DNA of 64,000 nt from the NCBI GenBank assembly GCA_017550165.1, contig JAFZQH010000022.1, positions 124,001-188,000 of the forward strand, read 5' to 3'. Position numbers and translations under genes: made by a program. The notes under the pieces were generated by a model. It made no database searches. It saw nothing but the letters and a program-made list of their open reading frames with translations, and was not told where the DNA came from. This document shows positions 19,937-29,002 of the stretch, in pieces. The stretch is from Lachnospiraceae bacterium (GTDB lineage Bacteria; Bacillota; Clostridia; Lachnospirales; Lachnospiraceae). Position 1 is the stretch's first letter. Each line of letters opens with the position of its first letter.

Positions 19937-20698
19937 CTATAACCTAACAGAAATTCCCCTGCCTCGCAGATACTCCTTGACATCCCGGATCTCAAGTTCT
20001 TTGTAATGAAAGAGCGATGCCGCCAATACTGCGTCGGCGTGTCCATCGGCCACAGCATCATAGAAATGGGACAGTTTTCCCGCTCCTCCCGATGCGATAA
20101 CAGGCACACCGACGTTATCAGCAATAGTCCTTGTAAGTTCAATATCATAACCGGCCTTGGTCCCGTCACAATCCATACTGGTAAGCAGTATCTCTCCTGC
20201 TCCCAGTTCACAAACCTTTATGGCCCACTCCACGGCATCAAGACCCACGTCAAGGCGACCACCGTTCTTATATACAGTCCATCCGGGACCATCAGTCCGT
20301 CTTCTGGCATCAATGGCAACCACAACGCACTGGCTTCCGAACTTCAAAGCCGCTTCGCTGACCAGACTTGGATTATTGATAGCCGCAGAATTAACTGAGA
20401 TCTTGTCGGCACCTTCCCTTAGTATCTCCCTGAAATCGTCCACGGTCCGAATACCGCCGCCTACGGTAAAGGGGATAAAAACCTTGGCAGCCACAGCCCT
20501 TACCATGTCCACCACAGTCTTACGGGCATCGGAAGAGGCGGTAATGTCAAGAAACACCAGCTCGTCAGCCCCCGCCTTATCATAAGCGGCAGCGATCTCC
20601 ACCGGATCCCCTGCATCCCGCAGATCCACAAAGTTGACTCCTTTTACTACTCTTCCCTTGTTCACATCAAGACATGGTATTATACGCTTTGTATGCAT
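19937..20698 (-). CDS. hisF: Imidazole glycerol phosphate synthase, cyclase subunit
   Basis: HisF is the (beta/alpha)8 barrel that closes the imidazole ring of histidine, using ammonia from HisH, and releases AICAR. The N-terminus [20 protein letters not shown] with catalytic Asp11, the FTVGGGIRT phosphate loop and VVAIDARR (second catalytic Asp) are clear. Starting at the ATG at 20698 gives 253 residues, the usual length. The TTG five codons earlier is less likely. hisH lies directly upstream, with a REP palindrome in the gap. No other histidine synthesis gene adjoins; only a HisK-type phosphatase appears, 22 kb away. Confidence 0.95.
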   Translation of the reverse strand: MHTKRIIPCLDVNKGRVVKGVNFVDLRDAGDPVEIAAAYDKAGADELVFLDITASSDARKTVVDMVRAVAAKVFIPFTVGGGIRTVDDFREILREGADKISVNSAAINNPSLVSEAALKFGSQCVVVAIDARRRTDGPGWTVYKNGGRLDVGLDAVEWAIKVCELGAGEILLTSMDCDGTKAGYDIELTRTIADNVGVPVIASGGAGKLSHFYDAVADGHADAVLAASLFHYKELEIRDVKEYLRGRGISVRL

Positions 20699-20721
20699 AA
20701 TTATACTCCACAATAATTATA

Positions 20722-20750
20722 ACAAGACAGGGGACGGTTCTCTGTCTTGT
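20722..20750. repeat. REP-like palindrome between hisH and hisF
   Basis: ACAAGACAG and CTGTCTTGT surround the conserved GGGACGGTTCT spacer. It sits in a 57-bp gap inside a probable operon, so it would be present in the hisHF mRNA. Confidence 0.85.
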
Positions 20751-20755
20751 GAAAT

Positions 20756-21361
20756 TTATAGATGTATAAAATTCTCGATAATCTTCAGCCCCACATCCGA
20801 ACTCTTCTCCGGGTGGAACTGGCAGGCAAAGATATTATCCTTCTCCACTGAGGCATGGACCGGGGCGGTATATTCGCTGACTGCGGTAACGATACCCGGG
20901 TCCTCGGCCTTCAGATAATAAGAATGTACAAAATAAACGAAAGCACCTTCGTCCACACCTTTAAAAAGCCTTCCGTTATTCATTAGCTCCAGGGAATTCC
21001 ACCCGATCTGGGGAATCTTATAGCCTTCCCTGTCGGGAAGCCGCAGGATCTTACCCTTAAGAAGCGAAAGACCGGGAACACCCGGAGACTCATCACTTTC
21101 CTCAAATAAAAGCTGAAGCCCCAGACAGATGCCTAAAAAGGGTCTGCCTGTGGCTACAAAATCTCGAATAACACTGATCAGGTCATATTCAGCCAACCTG
21201 GCCATGGCGTCACCGAAGGCCCCGACACCGGGAAGGATGGCCTTATCAGCCCCCATGATGGATCTCGGATCCCTAGTGATCAAAGCTTCCTGCCCGAAAT
21301 GATCCATAGCCTTCTCGACGCTTTTAATATTACCTGCATCATAATCTATAATAGCGATCAA
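20756..21361 (-). CDS. hisH: Imidazole glycerol phosphate synthase, glutaminase subunit
   Basis: A class I glutamine amidotransferase that supplies ammonia to HisF. The triad is visible as Cys79 in GICLGLQ, and His183 and Glu185 in CQFHPEKSSDVG. PGVGAFGDAM matches the family. The 201-residue length is normal. The start codon is TTG at 21361, with GGGAG ten bases before it; no alternative ATG preserves the MIAIIDYDAGN start. It follows the acidic membrane protein gene by 23 bp. Confidence 0.95.
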   Translation of the reverse strand: MIAIIDYDAGNIKSVEKAMDHFGQEALITRDPRSIMGADKAILPGVGAFGDAMARLAEYDLISVIRDFVATGRPFLGICLGLQLLFEESDESPGVPGLSLLKGKILRLPDREGYKIPQIGWNSLELMNNGRLFKGVDEGAFVYFVHSYYLKAEDPGIVTAVSEYTAPVHASVEKDNIFACQFHPEKSSDVGLKIIENFIHL

Positions 21362-21384
21362 TTGATATATACTCCCTGATAAAA

Positions 21385-23046
21385 CTACTTGTAATAACTG
21401 TCAACCACCTCATAGATTGCCTTGGAATAGGTGATCTCGTCCTTGTAGGATGCGATCTCCCTGCCACGTTTCAATCCGATACCGAAATCAGACATAAGCC
21501 TGGAGGATATCTTGTCCAGGATGGTATTATACTGGTCGGAAACTCCGTACTCTTCTGCATCCGGATAGGCTTCATCATACTGCTTAATAGCATCGATAAG
21601 TTCATTCAATGCCTGAGGATACATCTTAAGCTGAGTTAGGTTCTCATATGAGTTGATGTGCTTGTACATCTTGTTGACAAGCTCTATCTGCTTGGCCAGC
21701 TTCTCTTCGGAAGGCTTAACCTTAACACTCTTGATCTGGTTATAGGCTTCAGCGTAATTAGCACTGCCGAATGCATTCTTTGCCGCATTAACGGAAATGT
21801 TATAGGTAAGCATATTGATCCCAAATACGAAAAGAACGATAAGGGATGCCGTAAGCAGGAAAACAAGGATGGTCTTAAGCTTGGGCAATGGCTTGCCCTT
21901 CTCCTTTGGCTGCTCGGGCTTCTCCTTCTTAGGCTTCTTCTCCTTCTTGGGCTTGGCCTCTTCCTTGGCCTTCTTAGCCTCTGCCTTAAGGGCTTTCTTC
22001 TCTTCCTTGGCCTTCTTCTTCTCTTCCTTAAGCGCTGCCTTCTCTTCCTTGGTCAGTTCAGGCGTATCGTCGGGCGCATTAGCCGACTCAAATATGGCGG
22101 AAATGAAACCTAATAATCCTTTTTTCTTCTTAGCCGGTTTATCTTCAGCTTCGGGGGCAGCACTTCCGCCTTCAGCTCCCAGTTCTCCCAGAAGATCCTC
22201 CGCAGACTTCTCATCATCTGTGTTAAATGAATCCTCCAGTCCTTCCAGACCGTCAAATATATCAAGACTTTCGCCGTCGCTTTCAGAAGAGAGCATATCT
22301 GCAAGGTCATTCAGATCCGAATCACTTCCCAGCAGATCATTGACCTGACCCTCATCAGACATATCGGTAGCAGAATACTCTTCCGTCTCGTCAAACAGAC
22401 TGGCCAGTTCATCACTTACACCTAAATCAGCAGGCGCAAGATTGTCCAGATCTGCTACATCAGCCAGATCGGCAAGTCCACCATCTTCGCCGGCCAACCC
22501 CGGATCCGGGGATTCGCCGGTTTCACCAAGATCACCCAAACCGCCAATGTCACCCAGGTCACCAAGACCACTCAGATCTCCCATATCACCCAGGTCGCCC
22601 AATACACCCGGATCATCGGTTCCTCCAAGATCACCGATATCCCCTATATCGGGTACGCCAATATCACCAAGAGACTCCAGCTCCGACAGATCAGGTGTCT
22701 CAGGAATTTCAGGAAGGTCAGGGATCTCCGGGACATCATTGACATCATCCTGAGGAGTGGCGGCTTCTTCCACCAGATTCTCAACTCCGAAGAGATCAGT
22801 GGTACCTGCTGAAGGCGCAGCTTCAGGCTCAGGTTCCTTCTTTCGTCTGCCTCTGCCGAAAGTTTGATCCTGATACCCCTCTTCAAATACATTATCAATA
22901 TCCTGGGCATACTGCTCCATGAATTTCTCATCATTCAGCTCCGGAAAATCTCCGTCGACTTCATTTAAGAAATCCTCATCAGACGTATATTTTGAGACTT
23001 CACCGAGAAGATTCTCAAGATATTCTTCGTTGCTGTCCTTAGCCAT
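21385..23046 (-). CDS. Acidic repeat protein with one membrane span (unknown function)
   Basis: I do not recognise this 553-residue protein. Residues 1-60 are acidic and helical (NEEYLENLLGEVSKY). About 120-195 is a low-complexity Gly/Asp/Leu stretch of LGDLGD and IGDLGD units. A Glu/Lys/Ala/Pro segment (about 320-388) is strongly charged. A single membrane span (VFLLTASLIVLFVFGI) follows near 390-415. The last 138 residues look like a helical, TPR-like domain outside the cell. The large acidic part would be in the cytoplasm. It lies between cheV and hisH. Long antisense open frames here arise from its skewed codons and are not genes. Confidence 0.75.
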   Translation of the reverse strand: MAKDSNEEYLENLLGEVSKYTSDEDFLNEVDGDFPELNDEKFMEQYAQDIDNVFEEGYQDQTFGRGRRKKEPEPEAAPSAGTTDLFGVENLVEEAATPQDDVNDVPEIPDLPEIPETPDLSELESLGDIGVPDIGDIGDLGGTDDPGVLGDLGDMGDLSGLGDLGDIGGLGDLGETGESPDPGLAGEDGGLADLADVADLDNLAPADLGVSDELASLFDETEEYSATDMSDEGQVNDLLGSDSDLNDLADMLSSESDGESLDIFDGLEGLEDSFNTDDEKSAEDLLGELGAEGGSAAPEAEDKPAKKKKGLLGFISAIFESANAPDDTPELTKEEKAALKEEKKKAKEEKKALKAEAKKAKEEAKPKKEKKPKKEKPEQPKEKGKPLPKLKTILVFLLTASLIVLFVFGINMLTYNISVNAAKNAFGSANYAEAYNQIKSVKVKPSEEKLAKQIELVNKMYKHINSYENLTQLKMYPQALNELIDAIKQYDEAYPDAEEYGVSDQYNTILDKISSRLMSDFGIGLKRGREIASYKDEITYSKAIYEVVDSYYK

Positions 23047-23086
23047 TCCTATCCCCCTAGGATTGATTTATTGTTTTCCATAAGAT

Positions 23087-23117
23087 ATATCCCCATCAGC
23101 CTGGGCCATGGGGATAT
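23087..23117 (-). other. Intergenic RNA hairpin between cheV and the acidic-protein gene
   Basis: ATATCCCCAT (23087-23096) and ATGGGGATAT (23108-23117) form a perfect 10-bp stem with an 11-base loop. No clear run of U follows on either strand, so it may be a processing or stability hairpin rather than a terminator. Confidence 0.5.
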
Positions 23118-23133
23118 CTGTTAGCTTTGATAA

Positions 23134-24045
23134 TTATTTAACCCTGTATTTAGTAATAAGACCGTCTATCGCGTCAACAAGTTTTCCTATCTCAGGCTTC
23201 GTAAGCTGTGCGTCAGCGCCAAGTTGTTCACCTTTTCTCCTCATCTCGTCATTAACAAGAGATGAGAAGATAACCAGCGGGATCTTCTGAATCTCCGGGT
23301 CATCTTTGCACAACTTGGTAAGGCGGTGTCCGTCCATCATAGGCATCTCGATATCTGTAATGATACAATGAACCTTGTCATAGAGCTGTCCGGACTCCTG
23401 AAGGTCACAGATGGTATCCCAGGCCTCCTGGCCGTTAGGTTTAACAATCTGCTGAACATATCCGGCTTTCTTGAGACAGTCGGTAATAAGCTTGGAAAGA
23501 AGGGGTGAATCCTCTGCGATAAGGATGGGACAATCCTTTCTCTCAACCACTTCATCAACGCTTTCTATATCAGATACCTTAAGTCCTGTCTCGGGACTGA
23601 TATCCGTAACTATCTTCTCAAAGTCAAGGATAACTATGAGCTTGTCTTCAATCTTGATAACACCGGTGGATACTCCGGCTTCTTCTGTATTGATAGTGGC
23701 ATCAGGTGTAATGATATCTGCCCATGAAACTCTGTGGATACCGATAACCGAGTCAACATGGAAAGCGATATTCAGCTTATTGAAATTGGTTATGATGAAT
23801 AAGCCTTCACTCTCATCCTCGGGAATACCAATGCATCTCTTAAGATTGATAACCGAGATCATAAGATCACGAGGCATAAATATTCCCTCTACACAGGGAT
23901 GCGCGTTGGGAACCGGGGTAATGGGCTGATATGAAAGGATCTCCTTGATCTTAGCCACGTTGATCCCGTAATGATTGTCCCCCAATGTAAACTCCAGTAC
24001 TTCGATTTCATTAGTACCGCTCTCAAGCAGAATGTTTGTATCCAT
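23134..24045 (-). CDS. cheV: Chemotaxis coupling protein CheV (CheW-REC)
   Basis: 303 residues. The first 150 form a CheW-like domain (EFTLGDNHYGINVAKIKEI) that couples receptors to CheA. Residues from about 170 form a receiver domain with AEDSP (acidic pocket) and the phospho-acceptor Asp231 in IITDIEMPMMDGH. CheV is thought to act in adaptation or as a phosphate sink. No other chemotaxis or flagellar gene is in the window. The start has GGGAGGAAGG upstream. Confidence 0.95.
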   Translation of the reverse strand: MDTNILLESGTNEIEVLEFTLGDNHYGINVAKIKEILSYQPITPVPNAHPCVEGIFMPRDLMISVINLKRCIGIPEDESEGLFIITNFNKLNIAFHVDSVIGIHRVSWADIITPDATINTEEAGVSTGVIKIEDKLIVILDFEKIVTDISPETGLKVSDIESVDEVVERKDCPILIAEDSPLLSKLITDCLKKAGYVQQIVKPNGQEAWDTICDLQESGQLYDKVHCIITDIEMPMMDGHRLTKLCKDDPEIQKIPLVIFSSLVNDEMRRKGEQLGADAQLTKPEIGKLVDAIDGLITKYRVK

Positions 24046-24099
24046 TAAAACCTTCCTCCCTCGATGTCCGAAAATATTAGAAAAGGACTATTCTACGTT

Positions 24100-24128
24100 A
24101 TTATATCATATACATTTTCAAAATGACA
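24100..24128 (-). promoter_or_regulatory. Probable cheV promoter (extended -10)
   Basis: On the minus strand TGATATAAT (24108-24100) is a perfect -10 box with the TG extension. The -35 region (TGTCAT at 24128-24123, 17-base spacer) is poor. It lies 55 bp before the cheV start. No sigma-28 motif was seen. Confidence 0.5.
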
Positions 24129-24190
24129 GAATAAAATTAATTATTTTGATAATTCTTTCAAATTATAAGTCTTTTTAGAAAATTTCAGTG

Positions 24191-24952
24191 TTAAATGGAG
24201 ACTCCGGAGGCCGCTCCCGCTCCTTCTTTAGTAACGGAAAGCTTCACATCGGTGAGACTCTCGGCCAGACTTTTAGGTACATCAAACACCAGAACACAAT
24301 CAAGCTTCTGCTTGGCTGAAAGCTTGGTATTCTTATCAAATGAGGCTATATCGTTAGGCAGAAATGCCGTAGCCAGCGCTCCGATGGTATTGCCGTTAAA
24401 GTAGCCCTTGAACTTGGTCTTGGAGCTCTTAAGGTCACATACCACATCTTCATCCTTGGTGTTGGAAGCGGTAAAGTTCATGACCACAAGCTTCTTACCA
24501 AGACTGGCATTAACGGAAAATGCGGAACCCTGGATATAATCCGTCACTTCATAGCCCTTGTATTCAAATTCAACTCCGCTGACCCCCACTGCTTCCGTCA
24601 TGGACACAGTAGAATTCGTGGGCTGCATCATCCCTGAGCTGCTGCTTGCGGAGCTGCTGCTTTCAGCAGAGCTGCTTCCCTCACTGCTTGAGCTTGAAGG
24701 AGTGCTCTGTCCCCTGGCGGCCCTTCGCTCTGCCACAAGCTTGTCCTGCTCTTCCTTGCGTTCTATGGCCTTCTTAAGATCATCTCTGGACAAAAGCAGT
24801 GAACTGTTCTGCTTGGAGTGCTTGAGAAGCACATACGACGAATACTCGGCTACAAGATTCTCTTCTTCATTTGTAAGACTAAATGTCTTGGCACAGCCCG
24901 TAAATGATATGATAAGAGCACATGCCAGCGCTAAACATATCTTTTTTTTCAT
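24191..24952 (-). CDS. Small secreted lipoprotein with Ser-rich linker
   Basis: A 253-residue product from the ATG at 24952, with the signal peptide ending in the lipobox SFTGC (Cys20). The in-frame extension upstream lacks lipoprotein character and is not used. A helical, charged stretch (to about 90) is followed by a poly-Ser/Ala linker, then an immunoglobulin-like beta domain with KLVVMNFTASNTKDEDV. That resembles DUF4352-type domains of Gram-positive lipoproteins, but I am not certain. It is the last gene of the two-component operon, 40 bp after the kinase, so it may be a partner or target of that system. Confidence 0.72.
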   Translation of the reverse strand: MKKKICLALACALIISFTGCAKTFSLTNEEENLVAEYSSYVLLKHSKQNSSLLLSRDDLKKAIERKEEQDKLVAERRAARGQSTPSSSSSEGSSSAESSSSASSSSGMMQPTNSTVSMTEAVGVSGVEFEYKGYEVTDYIQGSAFSVNASLGKKLVVMNFTASNTKDEDVVCDLKSSKTKFKGYFNGNTIGALATAFLPNDIASFDKNTKLSAKQKLDCVLVFDVPKSLAESLTDVKLSVTKEGAGAASGVSI

Positions 24953-24992
24953 AAATTTATCGTACCATTTGTTTACATTTATGACAAGCGTT

Positions 24993-26294
24993 TTATTTGG
25001 CCCTGTCAAGTTCAAACCAGAATACCACTCCGTCACTGCAATTCTCTACTCCGTAGCCGTTACCCAGTTCTTCCATGATGGCTTTTACTATGGACAGTCC
25101 CAATCCGAAACCTCCGAACTGTCTGTTCCTGGATTTGTCGACCTTGTAGAGCTTTATCCACACCTTTTCCAGTGCCTCCTCGGGTATGGGTTCTCCGGTG
25201 TTGAACACGTTTACCCGTAACTTATCATTGATCACCGTAAATGATACATCTATCCTTTTTTCTCCAGACGCATGGTCTATGGCGTTGGAGATATAATTAT
25301 CTATGACTTCCTCCACTTTGGACGGGTCAGAGCAGACTATACAGGGCTCATCATTTCCTAAGATAAAATAGACCCCCAGCTGCCTTGCCTTGATCTCAAA
25401 TGCAGTGATCCTGCTTTTTAAGAGTTCGGTGATATCAAAGTTTTCCATGGACAGGCTCTCCGTTCCCGATTCCAGCCTGGTCAGGTTGAGGAGCTGACGC
25501 ACCATGTTGTTCATCTTAGCCGACTCATCTATTATCACGTCGCAGTACTCTGCCCTGCTTTCCTCGTCAGAAGCCACACCCTCCTTAAGCCCCTCGGCAT
25601 ATCCCTGGATAAGGGCTATGGGGGTCTTAAGTTCATGAGATACATTTGCCAGGAATTCCTTCCTCATGTCATCTATCTCTATCTTCTCTTTGATATCCTC
25701 AGATAGCTTTGCGTTAGCCGCCTTCAGCCTTGTCACCACAAATACGACCACTACGCAGATTATGCTGAGGACTATGATGATGTAGGCCTGGAATGTATTG
25801 GATAATCCCACATTTTCACGTATACTCTCTATGGTCACCCGGAGCATGATAAACTCATTGTCCTCGGTACTGCCGCATAATACCATGTAATCGGTACCGG
25901 TATTGGAGTCTGAGAGTCTCTGTATAAAATAATCCTTTGTCCTTACTATCAAGTTCTCATCGTTCCGGGAAGATAGTATGGCTTCAAAGAACTGGTTTCG
26001 CAAGGGGGTGACGTTTGTCGTGCTGGAGGTGATGACTCCTCCTGAAGAATCCAACAAAATAACGGATATTCCCGAGTTGGTCATAAGCTTTTCAAACCCG
26101 GAAAGAATATCCGCAGGATTTCCCTCTTCAACAGTCTGCTTCACTTCATAGAAGCTTTTTTCCAGCATGCTCTGTTTTCTGGACATATAGAATTTTTCAA
26201 AGAAAATGTTGTTGACTATGAAGTATACTCCCAAAGCCGCAACGATAAACACTGCTATTATAATGGGCAGTCTGTATTTCACGGATTTCTTCAT
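24993..26294 (-). CDS. Membrane sensor histidine kinase
   Basis: 433 residues. Two membrane spans (about 10-28 and 170-188) enclose an extracellular sensor of about 140 residues. The phosphorylated His220 lies in FLANVSHELKTP. The ATPase domain has N-box DNYISNAIDHA, NTGEPIP and GGFGLGLSIV, all intact. There is no HAMP signature. The ATG at 26294 overlaps the stop of the regulator gene as TAATG, implying coupled translation. The signal is unknown. Confidence 0.93.
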   Translation of the reverse strand: MKKSVKYRLPIIIAVFIVAALGVYFIVNNIFFEKFYMSRKQSMLEKSFYEVKQTVEEGNPADILSGFEKLMTNSGISVILLDSSGGVITSSTTNVTPLRNQFFEAILSSRNDENLIVRTKDYFIQRLSDSNTGTDYMVLCGSTEDNEFIMLRVTIESIRENVGLSNTFQAYIIIVLSIICVVVVFVVTRLKAANAKLSEDIKEKIEIDDMRKEFLANVSHELKTPIALIQGYAEGLKEGVASDEESRAEYCDVIIDESAKMNNMVRQLLNLTRLESGTESLSMENFDITELLKSRITAFEIKARQLGVYFILGNDEPCIVCSDPSKVEEVIDNYISNAIDHASGEKRIDVSFTVINDKLRVNVFNTGEPIPEEALEKVWIKLYKVDKSRNRQFGGFGLGLSIVKAIMEELGNGYGVENCSDGVVFWFELDRAK

Positions 26295-26971
26295 TATCCT
26301 ACCTCGAACCTGTATCCCACTCCCCAAATGGTCTTGATGCAGTCGCCCTTGTCCCCAAGCTTGCTCCGGATCTTCTTGATATGGGTATCGACTGTTCTTG
26401 CATCGCCGAAATAGTCATAGTTCCACACATTGTTCAATATCTTTTCACGGGATAATACATGTCCCGCATTCTCCATGAGATAGAGAAGGAGCTCATATTC
26501 CTTGAATGACAGTTCTACGGTATTCCCGTCTATCCGCACCATGTGGGCTGCCTTATCTATGGTTATTCCACAGACACTGACTTCCTCCTCATCAGAGCCA
26601 TTACCGGACCTTTTCAGCACGGCGCCCACTCTTGCTACCAGTATCTTCGGGGAAAAGGGCTTGGATATATACTCGTCCACTCCAAGCTGAAAGCCTTTCA
26701 GTTCATCCGCTTCTTCTCCCAGAGCTGTCAGCATGATCACCGGGACCTTTGAGTACTGCCGTATCTCCCTCAGCACACTCCAGCCGTCCTCTTTTGGCAT
26801 CATTACGTCCAGCAGTATAAGCCCTATCTCTTTATCCGCATAGAAAACTTCCAGGGCAGCGGCTCCGTCCTCTGCCTCTATTACCCTGTATCCTTCCTTT
26901 TCAAGGAAGTCCTTCACAAGTTTTCTTATCCTTGCCTCATCATCAACTACTAATACTTTGGGTTTGTCCAT
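26294..26971 (-). CDS. OmpR-family response regulator
   Basis: 225 residues: a receiver with acidic pocket Asp10/Asp11 and phospho-acceptor Asp55 (LILLDVMMPKEDGW), then a winged-helix DNA-binding domain ending TVDTHIKKIRSKLG and TIWGVGYRFEV. It overlaps the upstream gene by 29 bp and the kinase by one base, so the genes form one transcription unit. It probably controls local and distant targets; no operator was recognised. Confidence 0.95.
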   Translation of the reverse strand: MDKPKVLVVDDEARIRKLVKDFLEKEGYRVIEAEDGAAALEVFYADKEIGLILLDVMMPKEDGWSVLREIRQYSKVPVIMLTALGEEADELKGFQLGVDEYISKPFSPKILVARVGAVLKRSGNGSDEEEVSVCGITIDKAAHMVRIDGNTVELSFKEYELLLYLMENAGHVLSREKILNNVWNYDYFGDARTVDTHIKKIRSKLGDKGDCIKTIWGVGYRFEVG

Positions 26972-27539
26972 CTTCCTGCTCCTCGGATGTCAGGTTATAT
27001 TTCTTCTCGTATTCCTTTATCCGGTCTTCCCTCTCCTGAAGATTTTTCTGCCACTCTTCATATTGGTCCACGATCTTATTTCGATAGTTTAATATGTTTA
27101 CGTTATCACTGGTGGATACTATGATGAACATGGCTATCATTGCCAGCACCAGGATCACATTGATTATCAATGAATTTCTGTATCTGTTCCTGTAATTCTT
27201 CTTGTCTTTCTTTCCCTTTTTTGATATTACTCTTTCTTCTCCGCCGGTTCGGTCGGAGATCTCTTTCACCACGAATTCATCTTTTATCCTGATGGGCAGA
27301 AGGACATTCTTATCCACTCCCGGGGTGGCGCACAATTCCTCCCTGAGTTCCCGCAGGTACGCTACTCCCACCGGTGTGGTGAGCATCTCCTCGCGGACCA
27401 GGCGGTTATATACATCCGTGGCCTTCTCCGGGGTTATGCCGGCGATGCGGTCGCGGATGTAGCGGACGGCCTGGACTTCTTTTTTCGCGGCTTCTGCTTC
27501 TTCTTCGGTATGAAATTCGAATCCGTCTACTGTGTACAT
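26943..27539 (-). CDS. Single-span membrane protein with coiled-coil tail (unknown function)
   Basis: 198 residues. The N-terminal 110 are charged and cytoplasmic (TPEKATDVYNRLVREEMLTT looks like a short helical domain). A basic patch KKGKKDKKNYRNRYRN precedes one membrane span (NVILVLAMIAMFIIV). An outside coiled-coil of about 45 residues (YEEWQKNLQEREDRIKEYEK) ends the chain. It is the first gene of the two-component operon, so a sensing accessory role is plausible. AGGAA lies before the ATG at 27539. Confidence 0.75.
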   Translation of the reverse strand: MYTVDGFEFHTEEEAEAAKKEVQAVRYIRDRIAGITPEKATDVYNRLVREEMLTTPVGVAYLRELREELCATPGVDKNVLLPIRIKDEFVVKEISDRTGGEERVISKKGKKDKKNYRNRYRNSLIINVILVLAMIAMFIIVSTSDNVNILNYRNKIVDQYEEWQKNLQEREDRIKEYEKKYNLTSEEQEDGQTQSISS

Positions 27540-27563
27540 GTGCTATATTCCTATTCGAGTGAC

Positions 27564-27778
27564 GGTTGAAATACTCAGGGACGATGAACTTATGTATACC
27601 GCAACTCCTGCTCCGGCGCTCCGGCATGCTAACTGCTTACGTAGCCTATGCATGCGAGATTGTTCATATGGACGATCATTCTCATCTCGCATGCTTAGGC
27701 TACGTATGCAGTGGATCATGCCTGGCCTACGCAAAGAGATTGCTTATATACATAAGCTCACGTCCCTGTTTTTCAACC
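27564..27778. repeat. 215-bp imperfect palindrome
   Basis: The outer arms GGTTGAAA/TTTCAACC continue inward through CAGGGACG/CGTCCCTG and CTTATGTATA/TATACATAAG. The inner arms ACGTAGCCTATGCATGCGAG and CTCGCATGCTTAGGCTACGT face each other around a short loop. It fills the gap between the two-component operon and coaBC. I see no sequence shared with the other structured family, so it is a separate element, MITE-like in size. Confidence 0.75.
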
Positions 27779-27808
27779 TGTAGTCTGAATAATTAATTAC
27801 TACATTTA

Positions 27809-29002
27809 TTAGTTTAGTTTTTTCAGGATCTCATCAACGATCACGCTTGCCACAGTATCCTTGGGGAGGCAGGTCAGGCGTTGGGTGTTATCCTTGGTGA
27901 TCAGGGTTACGATGTTGGTGTCGGTGGCGAAGCCGGCGCCGGGTTCGCGTAAGCTATTGGCTACGATCATGTCTGCCTTTTTAGACTCCAGCTTGGCTGT
28001 GGCGTTAGCCACAAGGTCATCGGTCTCCATGGCGAAGCCGCAGATGAACTGGCCGGGTTTCTTATGCTCTCCCACATATTTCAGGATATCCTGTGTCCTC
28101 TTAAGGGGTATGGTGATATCCCCTTCTTTTTTCTTTATCTTGGAATCGGAAACGTTAACAGGGGTATAATCCGCCACGGCTGCCGCCATTATGACGATAT
28201 CCATGTCTTCATAAACCGCCTCCACGGCCTCGAACATATCCTCCGCCGATACCACTTCTATCGTCTTGACAAATTCCGGGATTGCCAGCGCGCATCGCCC
28301 TGATACAAGCGTTACTTCAGCGCCCCGGTATGCACACACCCTTGCCAGGGCATAGCCCATTTTCCCTGTGGAATGATTGGATATATATCTCACGGGATCT
28401 ATGGATTCTATGGTAGGTCCTGCGGTTATCAGCACCTTCTTACCCGCCATATCCTTTTCATATAGGATCTCCCTTAAGATATGGGCAAAGAGCACTTCCT
28501 CTGAGGGCAGTTTGCCGGCTCCCTCGTCTCCGCAGGCCAGTCTGCCTTTTGCCGGCTCGATTATCTCAAAGTCGTATTTCCTAAGCCTGTGGATATTATC
28601 CTGGGTCATGGGATTGTCCAGCATGTTGGTATTCATGGCCGGAGCCACTATCTTCTTGCATTTGCAGGCCAGGACCGTGGTGGTCAGCATATCGTCCGCT
28701 ATGCCATGGGCCAGTTTTGCGATGACATTGGCTGTAGCCGGAGCGATCATTACTACGTCAGCCTTGTTGGCCAGTGCCACATGCTCCACGGAATATTGAA
28801 AACTCCTGTCAAACGTATCTACCAGGCATTTGTTGCCCGTCAATGTCTCAAAGGTTATGGGATTGATGAAATTAGTGGCGTTCTCCGTCATTATGACCGT
28901 AACATCCGCATGCTGCTTGACCAGCATGCTGGCAAGATTGGCCGTCTTGTAGGCCGCTATGCTTCCCGTAACTCCCAGAACTACTGTTTTTCCTTTAAGC
29001 AT
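27809..29002 (-). CDS. coaBC: Bifunctional phosphopantothenoylcysteine decarboxylase/synthetase
   Basis: 397 residues. The N-terminal CoaC flavoprotein domain (GVTGSIAAYKTANLASMLV, with NTNMLDNPMT and the active-site region RLACGDEGAGKLPS) joins the CoaB synthetase (LITAGPTIESIDPVRYISNH). It makes 4'-phosphopantetheine from 4'-phosphopantothenate and cysteine for coenzyme A. Its start overlaps the end of the panT-like gene by 8 bp. Confidence 0.96.
   Translation of the reverse strand: MLKGKTVVLGVTGSIAAYKTANLASMLVKQHADVTVIMTENATNFINPITFETLTGNKCLVDTFDRSFQYSVEHVALANKADVVMIAPATANVIAKLAHGIADDMLTTTVLACKCKKIVAPAMNTNMLDNPMTQDNIHRLRKYDFEIIEPAKGRLACGDEGAGKLPSEEVLFAHILREILYEKDMAGKKVLITAGPTIESIDPVRYISNHSTGKMGYALARVCAYRGAEVTLVSGRCALAIPEFVKTIEVVSAEDMFEAVEAVYEDMDIVIMAAAVADYTPVNVSDSKIKKKEGDITIPLKRTQDILKYVGEHKKPGQFICGFAMETDDLVANATAKLESKKADMIVANSLREPGAGFATDTNIVTLITKDNTQRLTCLPKDTVASVIVDEILKKLN

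Noticed and set aside
19937-21361. hisH/hisF as polysaccharide-cluster homologues (WbuY/WbuZ type)
   Set aside because: No glycosyltransferase or nucleotide-sugar genes are nearby, and both proteins have the full length and motifs of true HisH and HisF; kept only as a caveat.
21658-22753. Antisense open frames of 100-177 codons opposite the acidic membrane protein
   Set aside because: They are Ser/Pro/Leu-rich mirror translations of the Glu/Lys/Asp/Gly codons, lack ribosome sites, and the sense frame is complete.
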